A stretch of DNA of 64,000 bases from Sipunculus nudus (GCA_026874595.1 CM049310.1:67162056-67226055), one strand, 5' to 3'; counted from the stretch's first letter, positions 35,790 to 48,726 are shown. A program made the numbers and translations. The notes: generated by a model not told the origin, from the letters alone.

Positions 35790-37390
35790 CTTATAGTCCA
35801 TGAGCCAGACCCCCCAAAAATGGGGTTGACTACCAAATAGGAGGACTAAATGCTGTTATGTTTTTCAATTACTACAGAACCTGAACTGTATGAAAACATG
35901 TGATGGACATGCAGCATGCCCAGCTAAATGTCTTTTTGGCGGCCATCTTTAAAATATGTCAATTTTTTGTGTACAATTTAACTTTTGGTAATAATTTGGT
36001 TTTTGATCGGTCTTGGTCACATTATATTTACCAAGTGCTAATAAAATGGCGAAATACAACTTCTTACAGATACCCAAACAAATTTTGATGAATCATTTGA
36101 GATGGATATTAAAATATTGATTAATTTTGTATTAAAAATTAAAAAAAAAACCATATTTTTAGAATATATTTATATATATTGCTAAATAATTATTAAATTT
36201 CAATAATTTGAATGCCTTACATATATGTATACAAAATAATCGAGATGTGGCATATTTTCAGCAATATTTAATAGTTTTTAGGCTTTTGAAGTGCTGCTGT
36301 GTGATAACAAGAGTAAAATCACCTAATATCGCCCGTCAGCAATCAAGTTATTGTAGTTTATATAAATCATTAAAGAGGTCAAGAGGTCACCTTTTATCAT
36401 CCTATATTTTCAAAATGTTGAAAAATCTAGCAAAGTATTACTTTTAATTAGACGAGAATCAGGATTTCATAAAAAAAGAAGGCCTACAGGCCTAATGCGA
36501 ACCTGTGCAATGGGATATACATAAGAATAATGCTTCCATGATAACATGCTTGATCATTATACAAAAAGTGCTTGATCGCTTTTCAAGTACATGTGTAACA
36601 CGTACATGTACATAACAAGTACCAAACATTTTGAACCCAAGTGCAAGCACCAATTACACAGCGTCACTCCTGGTAATTAAAGAAGCTTTTATTCAACACA
36701 AAACTGATTGTAAATGGCACCACCAGTTTTATGTGTAAGAAAGCCATTCAACATGTATGAACATGCAACATTCCAGGAAGCTTATTCAAACCACTCTAAG
36801 GCTATATGCACAAATACATGAAACAATTGTAGATGGCGCCACAGTATTGTATATGTCGAAGCTGTCCAAAATGGACATATATACCTAATTTAAGGCTGAT
36901 ATATAAAATCCCAACTGTTTTAAACAGGAACATACACTGTGCAAAATCATCTAAGTTGGTGACAGCCATCAACGATTCATGAACATGCCAACGTTTCAGG
37001 TTGATACATTAAATGTTCTTGAGTTTGGTCAACAACGCTGACAAAGCTCAACTGAGGAAGGCAGTTGCCCCCAATGTCAACTGTGGCTAAGTGCCAGGTG
37101 TAGCTACTGACCTTTGCCGGGCTGCACTGACTGTACTTTTGACCTGTTGCCTAATCTGAAACAGTTGGCGTTCTGCTAAAGATATAAATAGATAGAGACA
37201 AAATTTTGGCCTGTCGCCAACTCTGAATTAGTAGGCAGTCTTTCAAGCTGCTTATAGATACAGACATGATCTTAGCCTGTCGCCAACTCTGAATTAGTTG
37301 GCAGTCTGAAAAAGCTGTTTATAAATACAGACAAAATCTTGGCCTGTTGTCAAAAATGTTTACACAGACTGAAAGACCCTGGTTAAATGA
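35790..37390 (-). repeat. dispersed repeat family C, copy B (inverted)
   Basis: Reverse complement of the unit at 2,030-3,400, slightly longer. It contains ATGCGAACCTGTGCAATGGG (the shared CACAGGTTCGCAT core in reverse), GGCGGCCATCTTTAAA, two ATGGCACCACC/ATGGCGCCAC blocks spaced about 120 bp (36,716 and 36,836), and tandem blocks of about 80 bp with TTGGCCTGTCGCCAACTCTG (37,205-37,345). Confidence 0.75.
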
Positions 37391-39286
37391 TTTTTTCATG
37401 CTGACATATTCATAAGATTGTTATCGAAAATGTTTAGTCTTTTGAAACTAACACCAGAATACAGATCTTTTTTTCGTGCATTTATTTTACACATAATTTA
37501 GACATGGACACCAATAACTTTTTATGTTGCCAGTAGACCTCTGCTTTTATACCACGAGCTTAGTCTGTTACTACAACAGATGTACTAGCTTTGTTTACTC
37601 AATTATTTAAATGTCCTTTTATTTAAAACGGTCAAATAGTTCAGCAAAAATCATTTAAGTAAACTCTGAATAAAGAAGGACATATAAGAATCGTTTTGGT
37701 GCAAATTTCACAGAATTTGAAACAACAGGTTTGCAGAAAAAGACTATTGTAGCCCTCAGTTTGATACTTAATTTGATACAGACTAACTTCAGCATTCCTT
37801 GATCAATGTACTCGGTTTATTATTATATAACTGTGACAACCCTACCCAAGGTTAATTCTCGTGAAAAATTATATCATTCGGCCTACAGTTTAATTGTTTC
37901 AGATTTTGATGCGGAAGCTGGAAAGGGATAAAATTAAAAGGTGTTTGCCCGTAAAACAGGTCAATGAAGTCGGTGCCACAAAAAACTCAATCTTTCAACA
38001 TTTGACATGTCATTGATTTTGGCATAACATTTTGGGATACTTGCTCTTGCTGTTCCTGAGAACTTAGGACGGCGTGGGAGAGGGGGTGTCCCTTGCAGCC
38101 TCTTCTAGGCAGGTGAATATGCAAATTTGTCGACTACCACACTAACATATAAATCATATTATAAAATATTTCAGTGATCCCTGCTCTGAAAGTACACAGG
38201 AATGTGTGATATACACTCCGGACTTCCAGTTAAAGACCTGCTTTTGGCCACATTCACACACAACTACCCCATGCAAGGGGACATGATAAGCAGGGGACAT
38301 GATAAGACCTGAAAGAAACACAAAGACAAATTACCGATGATGGAATCCAGGATATTCAACAAGTAACTTAATATCTTGAAAACAAACATTACACACACGA
38401 GCAATTTTTTAGAGCATTCAATATGGCTGCAAGCATTCGGTCAGAAATATCTCCAGGGAAAATATGTTGTCCTGTTCACATGCATATACCATAACATTTT
38501 CCGGAACTTCACATATTTTACAGTCTCCGTAATTAGAATTACAACGACATCACACGCATAAACCAAATACTTTACAAATAAAGGAAAAGAATTATTCAAT
38601 ATTGACAGTAAAAAGTTTTTGTAGAGTTTCTCTGACGTGGTGTGCAGTTGAAATTATTTATTGCATATTAAATTAATAATAGCTTGGGCTAACTTTACGA
38701 TATTATGCTTTATGATTTCTTTGAAATGCTAGACAGTAGATGAAATTGTGGTTTTGTTAATGGTCATACTGACAATAAACCACATAAATTGAAAAGTAAA
38801 ATAAACATTACAAATTCGGTTTTTGATAATTAGGGTGTTTATTTTGTTTAGCTCAACTGCCTTTTGATTTTCACACTATTAAGGACGCATGGGCTTTGTG
38901 ATAAAAAGGTGTTGAAACATGGCGTAAAATCTATGCTGGGTCACCAAGATTACTCTGATGTTTTAAGCGGCCCCCTTGAAGAGCAAATATTTTATAGGTT
39001 CTATTTCAGATTACTTTTTTTACGCGAATCACGCATGTGTATATTTCAACCACTCCCCAGTAAAAGAATGATCGATTTGTTAAAATAGGCACGTCTATAA
39101 CAAGTAGGAAAAGATTTTAAACTGGATCATCTTCTTTTCCCGAAGTAGCTGGTCACTATAGCTAATCATTATTATGTGAAAATGAATCTTATTATATGTC
39201 ATATACATATATTATACGTTGTATAAGACTAATTTCTTGTCAATATTTGTTTTTTCTTTTTTAACTGTGATAGATTTATAGGTATA
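37391..39286. other. non-coding stretch
   Basis: No repeat or gene recognised. A short direct repeat (AGGGGACATGATAAG) occurs at about 38,276-38,306. Confidence 0.45.
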
Positions 39287-39594
39287 AAGCCAAAAAAATA
39301 AAAAGGTATGGTTCTCAGGCACTTTTTTCAGAAATCAGTTCGTGCGGGCGGTATTTTATTTTTGACCTTTTTTGTATGTTTCGATAAAAATGTCATATGA
39401 TCAGGAAAAAGCATGAAAATAACAGGGTTCTTTTGCTAAACAGATAAGAGCACTAATGAAAAAAGGAAATCGTATCAAAATTGTATTATTTTATCTTCTT
39501 GAAAGATGGAAATCAAAATAAAAATGTTTGATACGGGGGGTTAAAATTGACGCGGGCGGTGCCTGAGAACCATACCTTTTATTTTATTTTGGCC
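39287..39594. mobile_element. TA-flanked MITE, copy 2
   Basis: Same family as 13,600-13,938. Ends carry GGTATGGTTCTCAGGCAC and its exact inverse with A-rich outer parts; TA lies outside at 39,285-39,286 and 39,595-39,596. It is 308 bp and lacks coding. Confidence 0.78.
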
Positions 39595-40053
39595 TAAGAG
39601 ATTATATTTATCAGTGACACATGTCTATGTTAAATCAAACATAAAACATTGTATGCGGCGCTGGTATTTAGTAATCAGATAAATGCTGGATCAGTAAGCC
39701 CACAGACGTTCAGATAAATACGTTAAGAATTTCTTCTGTCAAATGACTTCAAAATTAAGATTATTTCATGAGGACATATTTAATTGTTTGAGAACATTTC
39801 TCTTAGAATTCCGTTTTAGTCGAAACCATACGTTTAACCGTTCTGTGTGCTTATTCTAGGATTTGAGTAAGTATACTTAGAAAATGCCTAAAATTCTAGG
39901 CATAACCACTCTTGCAAAAAATAAATAAATAAATAAATAAATAAATGCTCCTACATAACATAGTTTTTGCGGTTAAAAGTCCATGCATGTTTCCATTTAT
40001 TCATTAATAAGAGTGGTTCATTATGTACGTTTTGTAAAAACCATCTAGTCTTT
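39595..40053. other. non-coding stretch with (AAAT)n
   Basis: An AAAT tetranucleotide run lies at about 39,918-39,945. Confidence 0.5.
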
Positions 40054-40330
40054 TAGTCCAGCTGTTAAGAGAAGAATTGTGCAAAAAGTGAAAGAAGCAT
40101 GAAACTTGGCATAAAAGTTGGCCAGACCATACTTAACATTTTCAGATATAGGGCCAAGCGGAATTCATCCGATCTTTGTCAAAACCCAAGATGGCGGCCA
40201 AGATGGCCGCCGGATTATAAAATATCAATACATTCGGTTATATTTGTCCTAGAATGCTTTCCAAGTGCACTATTTCTATGTTTTTGGGGTCGATAAATTC
40301 ATTTATAAGGGTTTAAAGTCTGTAAAATGA
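40054..40330 (+). repeat. left terminal inverted repeat of long-TIR copy 2
   Basis: Equivalent of 17,109-17,376. It keeps an intact CCAAGATGGCGGCC followed by AAGATGGCCGCC at about 40,187-40,212. Confidence 0.8.
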
Positions 40331-41754
40331 CTCTGTGAAAGAATCCTGGTTTTGTTTATATTGAAATTGTCCTACATTTTCCCTAGTTTACTAGCACAAT
40401 GGATAGCAAACATTATTTGTTGAGTTCTGCACAGTAGTCGCTTACATTGTGATCGTAGTCAAATGAAAGTGTCATTTGCTGGCTTAGGTTTGTCTGCTTT
40501 GAATTTGGATGCTTTAATAGTAGAAAATTTTTTATTGCAATGTTTCTTCCTTTCTTCTTTTTTCTTCCCCTTCATTTGCATGCTAACAAATATAATTCCT
40601 TTGAAGAGGTGAAGGGTGCAAAAAACTTATCTGTCGAAATCTGCAATGCAATAAGGATTGAACTTGATATGTCCGTAAACACTTACCATCAGAATATTTG
40701 AAACCTACATACATGTACATAGGTTTAACGATCAGCATTCATGTAAACCTTTTTAGTGCAATTGGAAAATATCGCTCGGCTATCTGCACTGGCGCCCCAG
40801 GTTTAAACAACATCGTTCCTATTCCTGTTGGGTTATAATGGCCCATCCAAGGTGGGTGAATTCCTCTTTGTCCTTGTAATAGTAATTACAATTTACTGTA
40901 TAATCCATATCAAATATATATTATAATAAAATAAATTGGACAATCTATATAATATAAAGTTTATCCTGCTTATAACTTTTATATCAGACTGGATGCGTGC
41001 GTGGCAGGATACAGACGTATGTAAGAAGCTCACACCTGTCAGCTGTATAGATTCCGCCTTGTGTGTACCTACTGAAATTGTACTAAAAGTCCCTTTTTCA
41101 TCGGTACACCGAACGGTAAACATGATAAAATTTGCTGAATACTGCACTTTTAAATGAAAGTGTCATTTGCTGGGGTAGGTTTTATTATATTAATATTTAA
41201 TATCTGACTTCCTCTGTTTAAAATCCCTTTATTTGCATGCTAACGAATGTATTAACTGCTTTGCCGAGGTAAGGGATGAAAGAAACTTAGGTAAACTGTC
41301 TGGTATCAGTGGGAGCTTCATATATCAGTGAAGAATAGGTAGGGTTTTTCGAAAATCTACAAACATGATATTTAATTTTACCATCAACTTAACATTCGTG
41401 TAAATCTTGATTAGTCCAATAAAAAATCAAATAGTTCTGCTGAAATTTAATTTACATGTTCTAGTTAAAAGTATTTGAACACCATGTTTGTTTAAAAGAA
41501 AAAACTTTTATTTATAATGAATTTAGAGTACATGTGTGCATGACTAGATACGCGCTTATGTAGAAGCTCACATCTGTGTGCTGTATGGATTTTAAGCTTC
41601 TTTTGCCATGAAGTGATGGCTTTCAGACTGAATGTTGGCAAGAAAACAGAATCCACACACATTAGAGGTGCGCAACATGTTGCTGTATGCTGCCTTTGTA
41701 CTATGGTGATGAATTCATGAAATAACACTCATGCAGATTACTAATTTGTGATAT

Positions 41755-41762
41755 GGTGACGA
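41755..41762. repeat. 8-bp target duplication of the hAT, left (GGTGACGA)
   Basis: GGTGACGA precedes CAGGCTTGGG and recurs at 43,619-43,626. Copy 1 has a single GGTGACGATGCAG at this place (about 18,901-18,913), the unfilled site. Confidence 0.95.
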
Positions 41763-43618
41763 CAGGCTTGGGTCAAGTACAGGGGGTCATTACTTGAGTA
41801 CAAGTACAAGTACTTCAGAATTTCTCAAGTACAACTGCAAGTACAAGTACACAATTTTTCAATGTACTTGAGTACAAGTACAGGGGTCTGTACCTGAGTA
41901 CAAGTACAAGTACTTTTAATTTGAAAAGCAATTTTTCTGAATATTTGTTGATAAAACAATTACCTATATTATACACACTGTTACACAGTCATATATTTTT
42001 TTTGGTTATTCTAGGTAATCCAGGGTGACAGTCTTGATGGCCTTTCAGTATTTATATACACTATTACACAGTCGTATATCAGTACACAAGAAATGGTGCT
42101 TTGATGCCTATTCTAAATGACTATTCTGAATCTGCCGATTCTGTCACTTATTATATAGTGGCTTTAGAGTCTCTGTACTAGTCTGTCAGATGTGTAAAAC
42201 TGAGGGTTGTGTATATTCAGCTGTGACAACTCAATTCCAGATTTACTCATTAACAATAGTGGTGGGCCGATTGAGTTTTATCGAAAGTCAGTCAGTTTCC
42301 TGCCACTTTCAAGCGCTCGATTAACAAATTCAACTATCGATTACATCATAATCATGACTTTTTTTCCCAGAATGCCTATTATCTTATAAGCTAAAATTAT
42401 TCTTCCATTTTTTACAACTTTCCGCGCTTTAAATAATTAGTCTTTGTTTCCATATTAATTTCGTATGTAACTGAGTATAATATGGTAGATGCGAGAACAG
42501 AGGATTTAATAAACCTCTGTGAACTGGCAGGGACTGCAGAATTAGCGGGGAGTTTTGTATAGGAGATGTACATTGCACAGTATGGGCGGTATGGCGTTAA
42601 AATGCTCCATAAATTCTCTAGGTCTATGCAGCAAGTAGATGTCCTGGATAGTGGTTTAATTCTTGTTTATTATAAATAATTAAAATGAAACTTTGAAAAG
42701 CATATGTTACTGATAATAGGAAAATATAAAAAGGCAAAACTTCTTTTCTTCAGGTAGAATTACTAAAACATGTGGGCTGGGTTAAGAAAGTACAGTTTCA
42801 CAGATAATTGCACATTTCTTTATATTTGCCTGAACCGATTACTAATCGATCATCAATCGGTTTGCTTAAACTGATGATCGATTATGAAAAAAGAACCGAC
42901 TCCCACCACTTATACCTGACCTTCTCAGTTACCACGGCTAATTAGCCTGGTGAATGAGCAGATGTAACCTGGGACAAACTTACTCAGCAGAACTATTAAG
43001 TTGGTAATGTTTCCACAAGCTGTTCAATCAGGTTTGAGGATAGACTTTTACAGCTTTTTCCATGTAATAGTAATAGTAATAGACTCAAAAATTTGAGCTG
43101 TAATAGTAATAGTAATAGAAACAGAGTAAAACATATTACTTTCTATTACTTCCTGTTAGCCCCTCGATTATGAAGCATATCAGCAAATAATGCTGAACAG
43201 ACTCAGTTCTTGTCCAGTAATTGCCCGGGATGTGGCTACTGTGGAGGCAAGCATGGGCCAGCTGCCACATTGCTGGTGACCACTGGAGCTAATTACATAA
43301 GAGTACTTGACAGAGTAGGTCACAGCCAAATAAGTTACCTGGCACAATCTGACCTATGATTAGTAAACCATGGATAAACAGAGGCATGTTTGATGTTAAA
43401 TAGTGTAGGCTATTATTATTGTGACATGTACATCTTGTCTCACATCCATCAATCCATATGCTCTGTATTCAAAATAATTTAAAAAAATACATGTACTTAA
43501 CTAGTTCTTGAAATGTACTTGATTTTTCAAGTACATTTTTAGCAAGTACAAGTACAGTACAAGTACTGTACTTGGTAAAAGGAACCAAGTACAAGTACAT
43601 GTACTTGACCCAAGCCTG
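41763..43618. mobile_element. non-autonomous hAT element (1,856 bp)
   Basis: Perfect 19-bp terminal inverted repeats CAGGCTTGGGTCAAGTACA, with many subterminal GTACTTG/CAAGTAC motifs, and 8-bp target duplications GGTGACGA. The homologous empty site in long-TIR copy 1 confirms both borders. The interior has no transposase frame (the longest frame is about 60 codons). It contains a region shared with the fragment at 1,680-2,020 and a probable nested element at 42,258-42,910. Confidence 0.95.
42258..42910. mobile_element. probable nested element with AGTGGTGGG ends
   Basis: AGTGGTGGGCCGATT at the left and GAACCGACTCCCACCACT at the right form a short imperfect inverted pair, with CGATT/AATCG-rich subterminal parts on both sides. 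No target duplication is clear, so it may instead be an internal part of the surrounding hAT family. Confidence 0.45.
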
Positions 43619-43626
43619 GGTGACGA
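43619..43626. repeat. 8-bp target duplication of the hAT, right (GGTGACGA)
   Basis: Exact copy of 41,755-41,762. Confidence 0.95.
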
Positions 43627-45416
43627 TGCAGTCGTCATTAGACTGCATGATCGTAGGAAAGAACCGACACATGTGTCAGTAAAGTATCACTGCCATTTGC
43701 TGTGATGCATTTTTGTGATATAAAACTTGTTCCTTCCCAACAAGTTGCCATTAAAATTCACTTTGCATAATGCGTTGGTGTCAACAAAATACTTTCATTT
43801 GCTGACATTATGCATATTTGTAGATTCATGTAGTACATGCATATATTGTTAGAAATATTCACCACATGTATGAGTCGGTGCTGCCAGGTTCAAGCTAGCT
43901 GATCTTTCATGGATGGATGCTAAGAAAATGGTACAGCAAGACGGAAGATAGAAAATCTAATTCACAAAACAAGGTTGAAAAATATAATGCACCCTCAGTT
44001 TCCAGACATGCATTCTTTCTTCATAAACTTGTTTACCTAAAATTCAGTACAAAGTTTGTTTTGAGATTTTATCGACTTGATTGGTGATTGTAACTTTGCT
44101 GTGCTTTCAGCTTCTGAGCTCTGGCAACCTTTGTACTTTCCCTTCATGTCAGTTTTATGCCCATATGCAGAATGCTTGGGCAACTTGTATTTTTATACCA
44201 TTCGCTTCATCAAGTAAACATATATTAAGGATAGACTACTTCTGAATATTATTACTGAACAGAACAGTTTATTATATTATTTTTTTTAATATTTAATTAA
44301 TATATAAATATATTTGTAATATTTTCTTTTATATTTTGCAGGACAAGAGCGTTTTTCTTCTCGTAAAACGCCCACAATTCCAACTTACTATCGGTTCTTT
44401 TTATCTTATGTGCAAAGTTCAGTCCGACCTACAATCTTGCATTCTGTGCACATGAAGATAAATTATTTCAATAAATGAAGCAAATATTTATTATTTCTAA
44501 TTATCATTATATTTATTAAAAGTGTGCATAATGTAAGCAAACGAAGTATTTTAAGACATCACTTGGAAATGCAAAGCTTATTGGTAAGGATCATAAATCA
44601 AACTGCACAAGTGTCTTCAAGTGTCCAGATTCTGTCATGCACCATCACCACAGTACAAAGATAACATATACGGGGTTAGAACGTTGCCTCGTGGGTAAGG
44701 ACGTGTTTGTAGGTCCCCAGTTCAAACGCCGTCAATGTCGCATTGGCATAATGGTGAAATCTCGCCACAAACCATGATACTTCTCTAATGTCTTAACGAT
44801 AGGTTATGACTTCTTTCTAACAACATACCACCTTTATCATACGGATAAATTCATTCTCATTCAGTAGAAAGTGATACCAACAGGCCTTAATCTATCACTT
44901 TAAAAGAAAGCGTAGCATACAGCATAATGTGGTGAGCCGCTAAATATGTACTGATTCTTTCTTCATGGAAGCAAAGAGTCTTAAAGCTGCACCGTCACCT
45001 CAAGGCAAAAGAGCCACAATAAACAAATAAAATTTATTTTACATTGATTGTAATACTGGTTATAATAACTACTACAAGGCACTTTCCGTGGCTCGGATAG
45101 CGAAGTGGTGGATGGAATCAGAGGACACGAAGAAAACAACCGACTCTGTATGGACCACAACAATCCACTCTCATAGCAAAATCGGGGACAGAAACGTGGT
45201 CGCCAGTGAAGAGAGCCGAGCGTTTTACCAATCGACTGTCCTTTTCATTTCATTGGGAGACATAGTGTTCAAATACTTAAAATTAACAAATATATTAAAT
45301 TTCGGCAGGGTAATCAACAAATACGTTATACCGTTAGATGTGCTGGTAAAAAAGGGTAATTTTAGCACAATTTCATTACCAACAAAATCACACTTCATTC
45401 ACACATGCATGATACA

Positions 45417-46026
45417 TACCTGGAACCCTTAAAAATAAATGTTTCGATCCTAATAACATAGAAACAGTGCACTTGCAATGCATTCCAGGACAAATATAAC
45501 CGACTATATTGGTATTTTATGTTTCGATGGCCATCTTGGCCGCCATCTTGAAGTTTTAGCAAGATATTATGAATTCCGCTCGGCCCCATATCTGAACATA
45601 TAGAGTATGGTTTAGAAAATTTTTATGCCAAGTTTCATTCTTCTTTCCAGGTTTTCATTTCAATTCTTCTCAATATGCAGCTGAACTGTTGGATTAATGA
45701 GAATATTACCAAATTCGTGATAAAAACCAGCTAATGAGTACTTGGAGAGGGTTGGAACCTTAAAATTTGAATTTCTCACTCTAAAAAACATAATATTAGA
45801 GTACTTGCAATGCTTTCTCGGGACATTTTAATTCAAGTTATTGACATTTTCTAATTTTTCGGGCATCTTGGCCGCCATCTTGGATTTTGGCCAAAATAAT
45901 TTATTTTCAGCTTGGCCCTATATCTGAAATTCATTAATAAGCTCCAAAGAATACATTTGCCAACTTTCATGCTTCTTTCATTTTTTGCACAATTCCTCCA
46001 TATATGGGACCTTAACCGCTAGACTA
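45417..46026 (-). repeat. double right arm of long-TIR copy 2
   Basis: The inner arm (about 45,417-45,696, ending GTTGGATTA) and outer arm (about 45,740-46,026, ending GCTAGACTA) both mirror the left terminus, the same arrangement as in copy 1. So the doubled right end existed before the two copies separated. Confidence 0.75.
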
Positions 46027-46792
46027 TTTGTGACAATGTCTCACATATTAATTCATTCACTCATTGAGTGCGTCGTTCAGTAATATTTTCATTCTTTTAT
46101 TGTCCAGGCTTTAAAATAAATATTTAAATTAACATTTAAATATATTTTTGCACGTTACATTTTTCTGTAATATATAGTAATGAAATGTATAATCGAATTA
46201 TTTTATTTCATTTATCCATAAAGAGGTTCACCATTGTACTGTTATAAATAGCGGAAAGACCTCGATGTAAATGAATATAATATAAAAAAAAACCTGGGTT
46301 TTAAAAGTCGAAACATTTTAATATATTTAAATGTTTGGCGGTGAAGTGTTCACATCCCTTGCCTTTTCCAGTGAATGAACTGTGCTTTTTAATTATAACT
46401 AGCTGCTCCCCTCCGGAAAATCCACGGCTCTATCTGATGCACATGTCGAACACACGTGCATTTGACGTTGAAGTCTCTTGTACGCGAAACATATAGCTGC
46501 CAATGTGAAAAAAGATAGACCCAGAAAAATATATTTCAACAGTATTAAATTTTTGGTTTAAGTACTGTAAATTGTCATGGAAGAAGCAGGTCTGATGCAA
46601 AATTGACAACTCTCCCAGATAAAAAGAAAGCAGGTTGATATATTTCGATGAAAGCATTTAGCAAATAAACACTTCAGCCTTGGTTCATTGCATTGTCTTT
46701 CAGCAAATTAACGCAAAATGTAATATATAGATTTTGCTAAATATTTGTAGAGGAGTGAAGTAAAACTCCATCCGTAATCCATTACATTTTAG
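46027..46792. other. non-coding AT-rich stretch
   Basis: No gene or repeat recognised. Confidence 0.45.
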
Positions 46793-48140
46793 GAGGTAAT
46801 CGAAATCATCATAATATATTTTTTTCTTAAGTGCCAAAATCACAATTCCACAAAGGAATAATTATTAGGGGCTATTCCTTTGTCCCCGAGTAAAAGGTCC
46901 GCCCATTAATATATGCAGTTGTTCTGCCATTCGCCTGGTGAACCCGTGTTTCTGAACCATGACAATGTTTTACATGAAACATTCACGTATGAACAAACAA
47001 CTGATTAGTAGATTCTGGCGGGGGTTGGTAAGTCCCCAAGAGATTAAAGACCCTTAGAAGTGTGTGCACTACTACCCCCCCCCCCCCCCCCCACCCGGGC
47101 TTCCTTTTGAAAAAAACTTTTTTCTAACAACCCACAAATCGGCCGAACTATTAAACCATGGTTATCATGGAAAGATACTTCTGAATGTATAAAAATCAAC
47201 ATACCTGTAAACTCATAAAACGATGATCGTGTAAAGGGTCTCAGCTCTTTGTGTCCACTCAACGGAAAAGTGCTCCCTATTAAAAGATTCATGTGATTCA
47301 TGTGTTCCGCGCTTGAATTTAAAATATTCACTTCCTTTTGACAGAGTAAAATTCCTTACGATATAATTTAAGGCGATATAATGGGAAATGGGGTCAGTGG
47401 GGATTACAGTTCGCCTCCTGAAAAAAGCAAGACAGGCGAAAATAGTCCATTTCTTTTTTGAGGTAATAAGAAACACCACAATATATATTTTCTTATAAAC
47501 CATTATGATAAAGGATCATTCCTTTGTCCCCGTGTGGAAGCCATCCATTCGTATTTTAATTGTTCTGCCACTGTTCACACATGAAACGCACACACGTTAA
47601 CACATGACTGATATTAAAGGAGATTCTGGTGGAGGTCTGTACGCCCTGACTACAGATTATAGTTTGTTATCAATTTAAAGATGTACTGGTGATACTTTTT
47701 CATGTTTCACCGTCCCTACAGACAACGGATCTTAACAAATATTTGTGAACCCCCCCCCCCCCCCCAACCCCCAACCCCTCCGACCCCACCCTCACCCAAC
47801 CCGAATCATGGTTAAATTGTGGGGCTTCTTCTTCAAAAAAAAACTTCATAGAACAATTGACTTGGCCGAACTTTTGAAGCTATGGATAACATGGAAAGAT
47901 ATTTCTGAATGTATAAAAATCAACATACCTGTAACTCGTAAAAAAATTGTCCAACGGTGCTCACATCACTGGACTCAGTGCCCAGTGTTGACCAAAATGA
48001 AAAGCCCTCGCATTGAAAGCGGAGTCATGTGGTCTATGGATTAAATACCTTTATTCCTTTTGAGAGAGAAAATTCCTTTACAGGCGTTACAATGGACATG
48101 GAGGATCAATGGGGATTATAAATGCCTTTTGGGCAGGACA
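46793..48140. repeat. tandem duplication of about 0.7 kb
   Basis: GAATGTATAAAAATCAACAT occurs at about 47,183 and 47,910. Other shared blocks in the same order are GAGGTAAT, CATTCCTTTGTCCCCG, TTGTTCTGCCA, a long C tract (47,075-47,093; 47,751-47,766), TTCCTTTTGA and ATGGGGATTA-like ends. The copies are diverged. The proline-rich frame at 47,745-48,044 is a product of the C tract. Confidence 0.75.
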
Positions 48141-48686
48141 TGCGCTCTGGCCACGGTCTTAACAAGCAAGTGAAAATCCCCGAGGCACGCCTGAAAAACA
48201 AAAGAAAAAGGGGCACCTAATGGGGAAATATTTAAAGTATTAATATTAGGGCATAATCCCGCAAATAAAACAAACTTGTCCTAGAAGAGCACACCACCGA
48301 TACGTCTGTCGAATTTGGAGAGTCAAATCAGAACGGAAGCAGGTAAACCGTGGTCCAACTCCGTACTAATTATATAGATACCCAATCGTTCAAAAGGTAT
48401 GAAGCATTCTTTATCATAAAACGTGTGTCCAAGAAAATTTTAATGTGGCTTTTTTTTGGCATTATAGTAAATGGAATTATCTATATTTTCCTTTCCTGGG
48501 ATTCCTTTTGACTTTTTTTTTATATCAGCCTGGGTACCTTAGAGGAATGCATGGTAGCAAAATAATATGTCAAAATTTGTTCCAAAATGAAAGCCTATTT
48601 ATTGCAACAGGAGGGGTCGTTTCAAAGAGATATAAAAAGTAGTAAAAAAGTAGTAAAATAAAATAAATAAAAATATAATATAAAAT

Positions 48687-48726
<40 letters not shown>

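Larger units (their letters stand above)
40054..46026. mobile_element. long-TIR non-autonomous element, copy 2 (with a hAT insertion)
   Basis: Second copy of the element at 17,109-21,278, in the same orientation. It starts TAGTCCAGCTGTTAAG at 40,054 and ends CTTAACCGCTAGACTA at 46,026, with TTT directly outside both ends (40,051-40,053; 46,027-46,029). Without the 1,856-bp hAT and its 8-bp duplication it is about 4.1 kb. Compared with copy 1 it has lost roughly 115 bp near 40,770 and has about 60 extra bp near 45,306-45,370; otherwise most of the length aligns base for base with scattered substitutions. The different 3-bp flanks (TTT here, TCT in copy 1) argue for two separate insertions rather than a duplicated genomic segment. 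Confidence 0.85.

Noticed and set aside
45088-45432. 114-codon frame, partly conserved with 20,400-20,577
   Set aside because: The two long-TIR copies are so similar everywhere that an open frame in both is expected; the reverse strand shows a tRNA-like module here instead.
47745-48044. Proline-rich frame
   Set aside because: The prolines come from a C tract of variable length within a tandem duplication.
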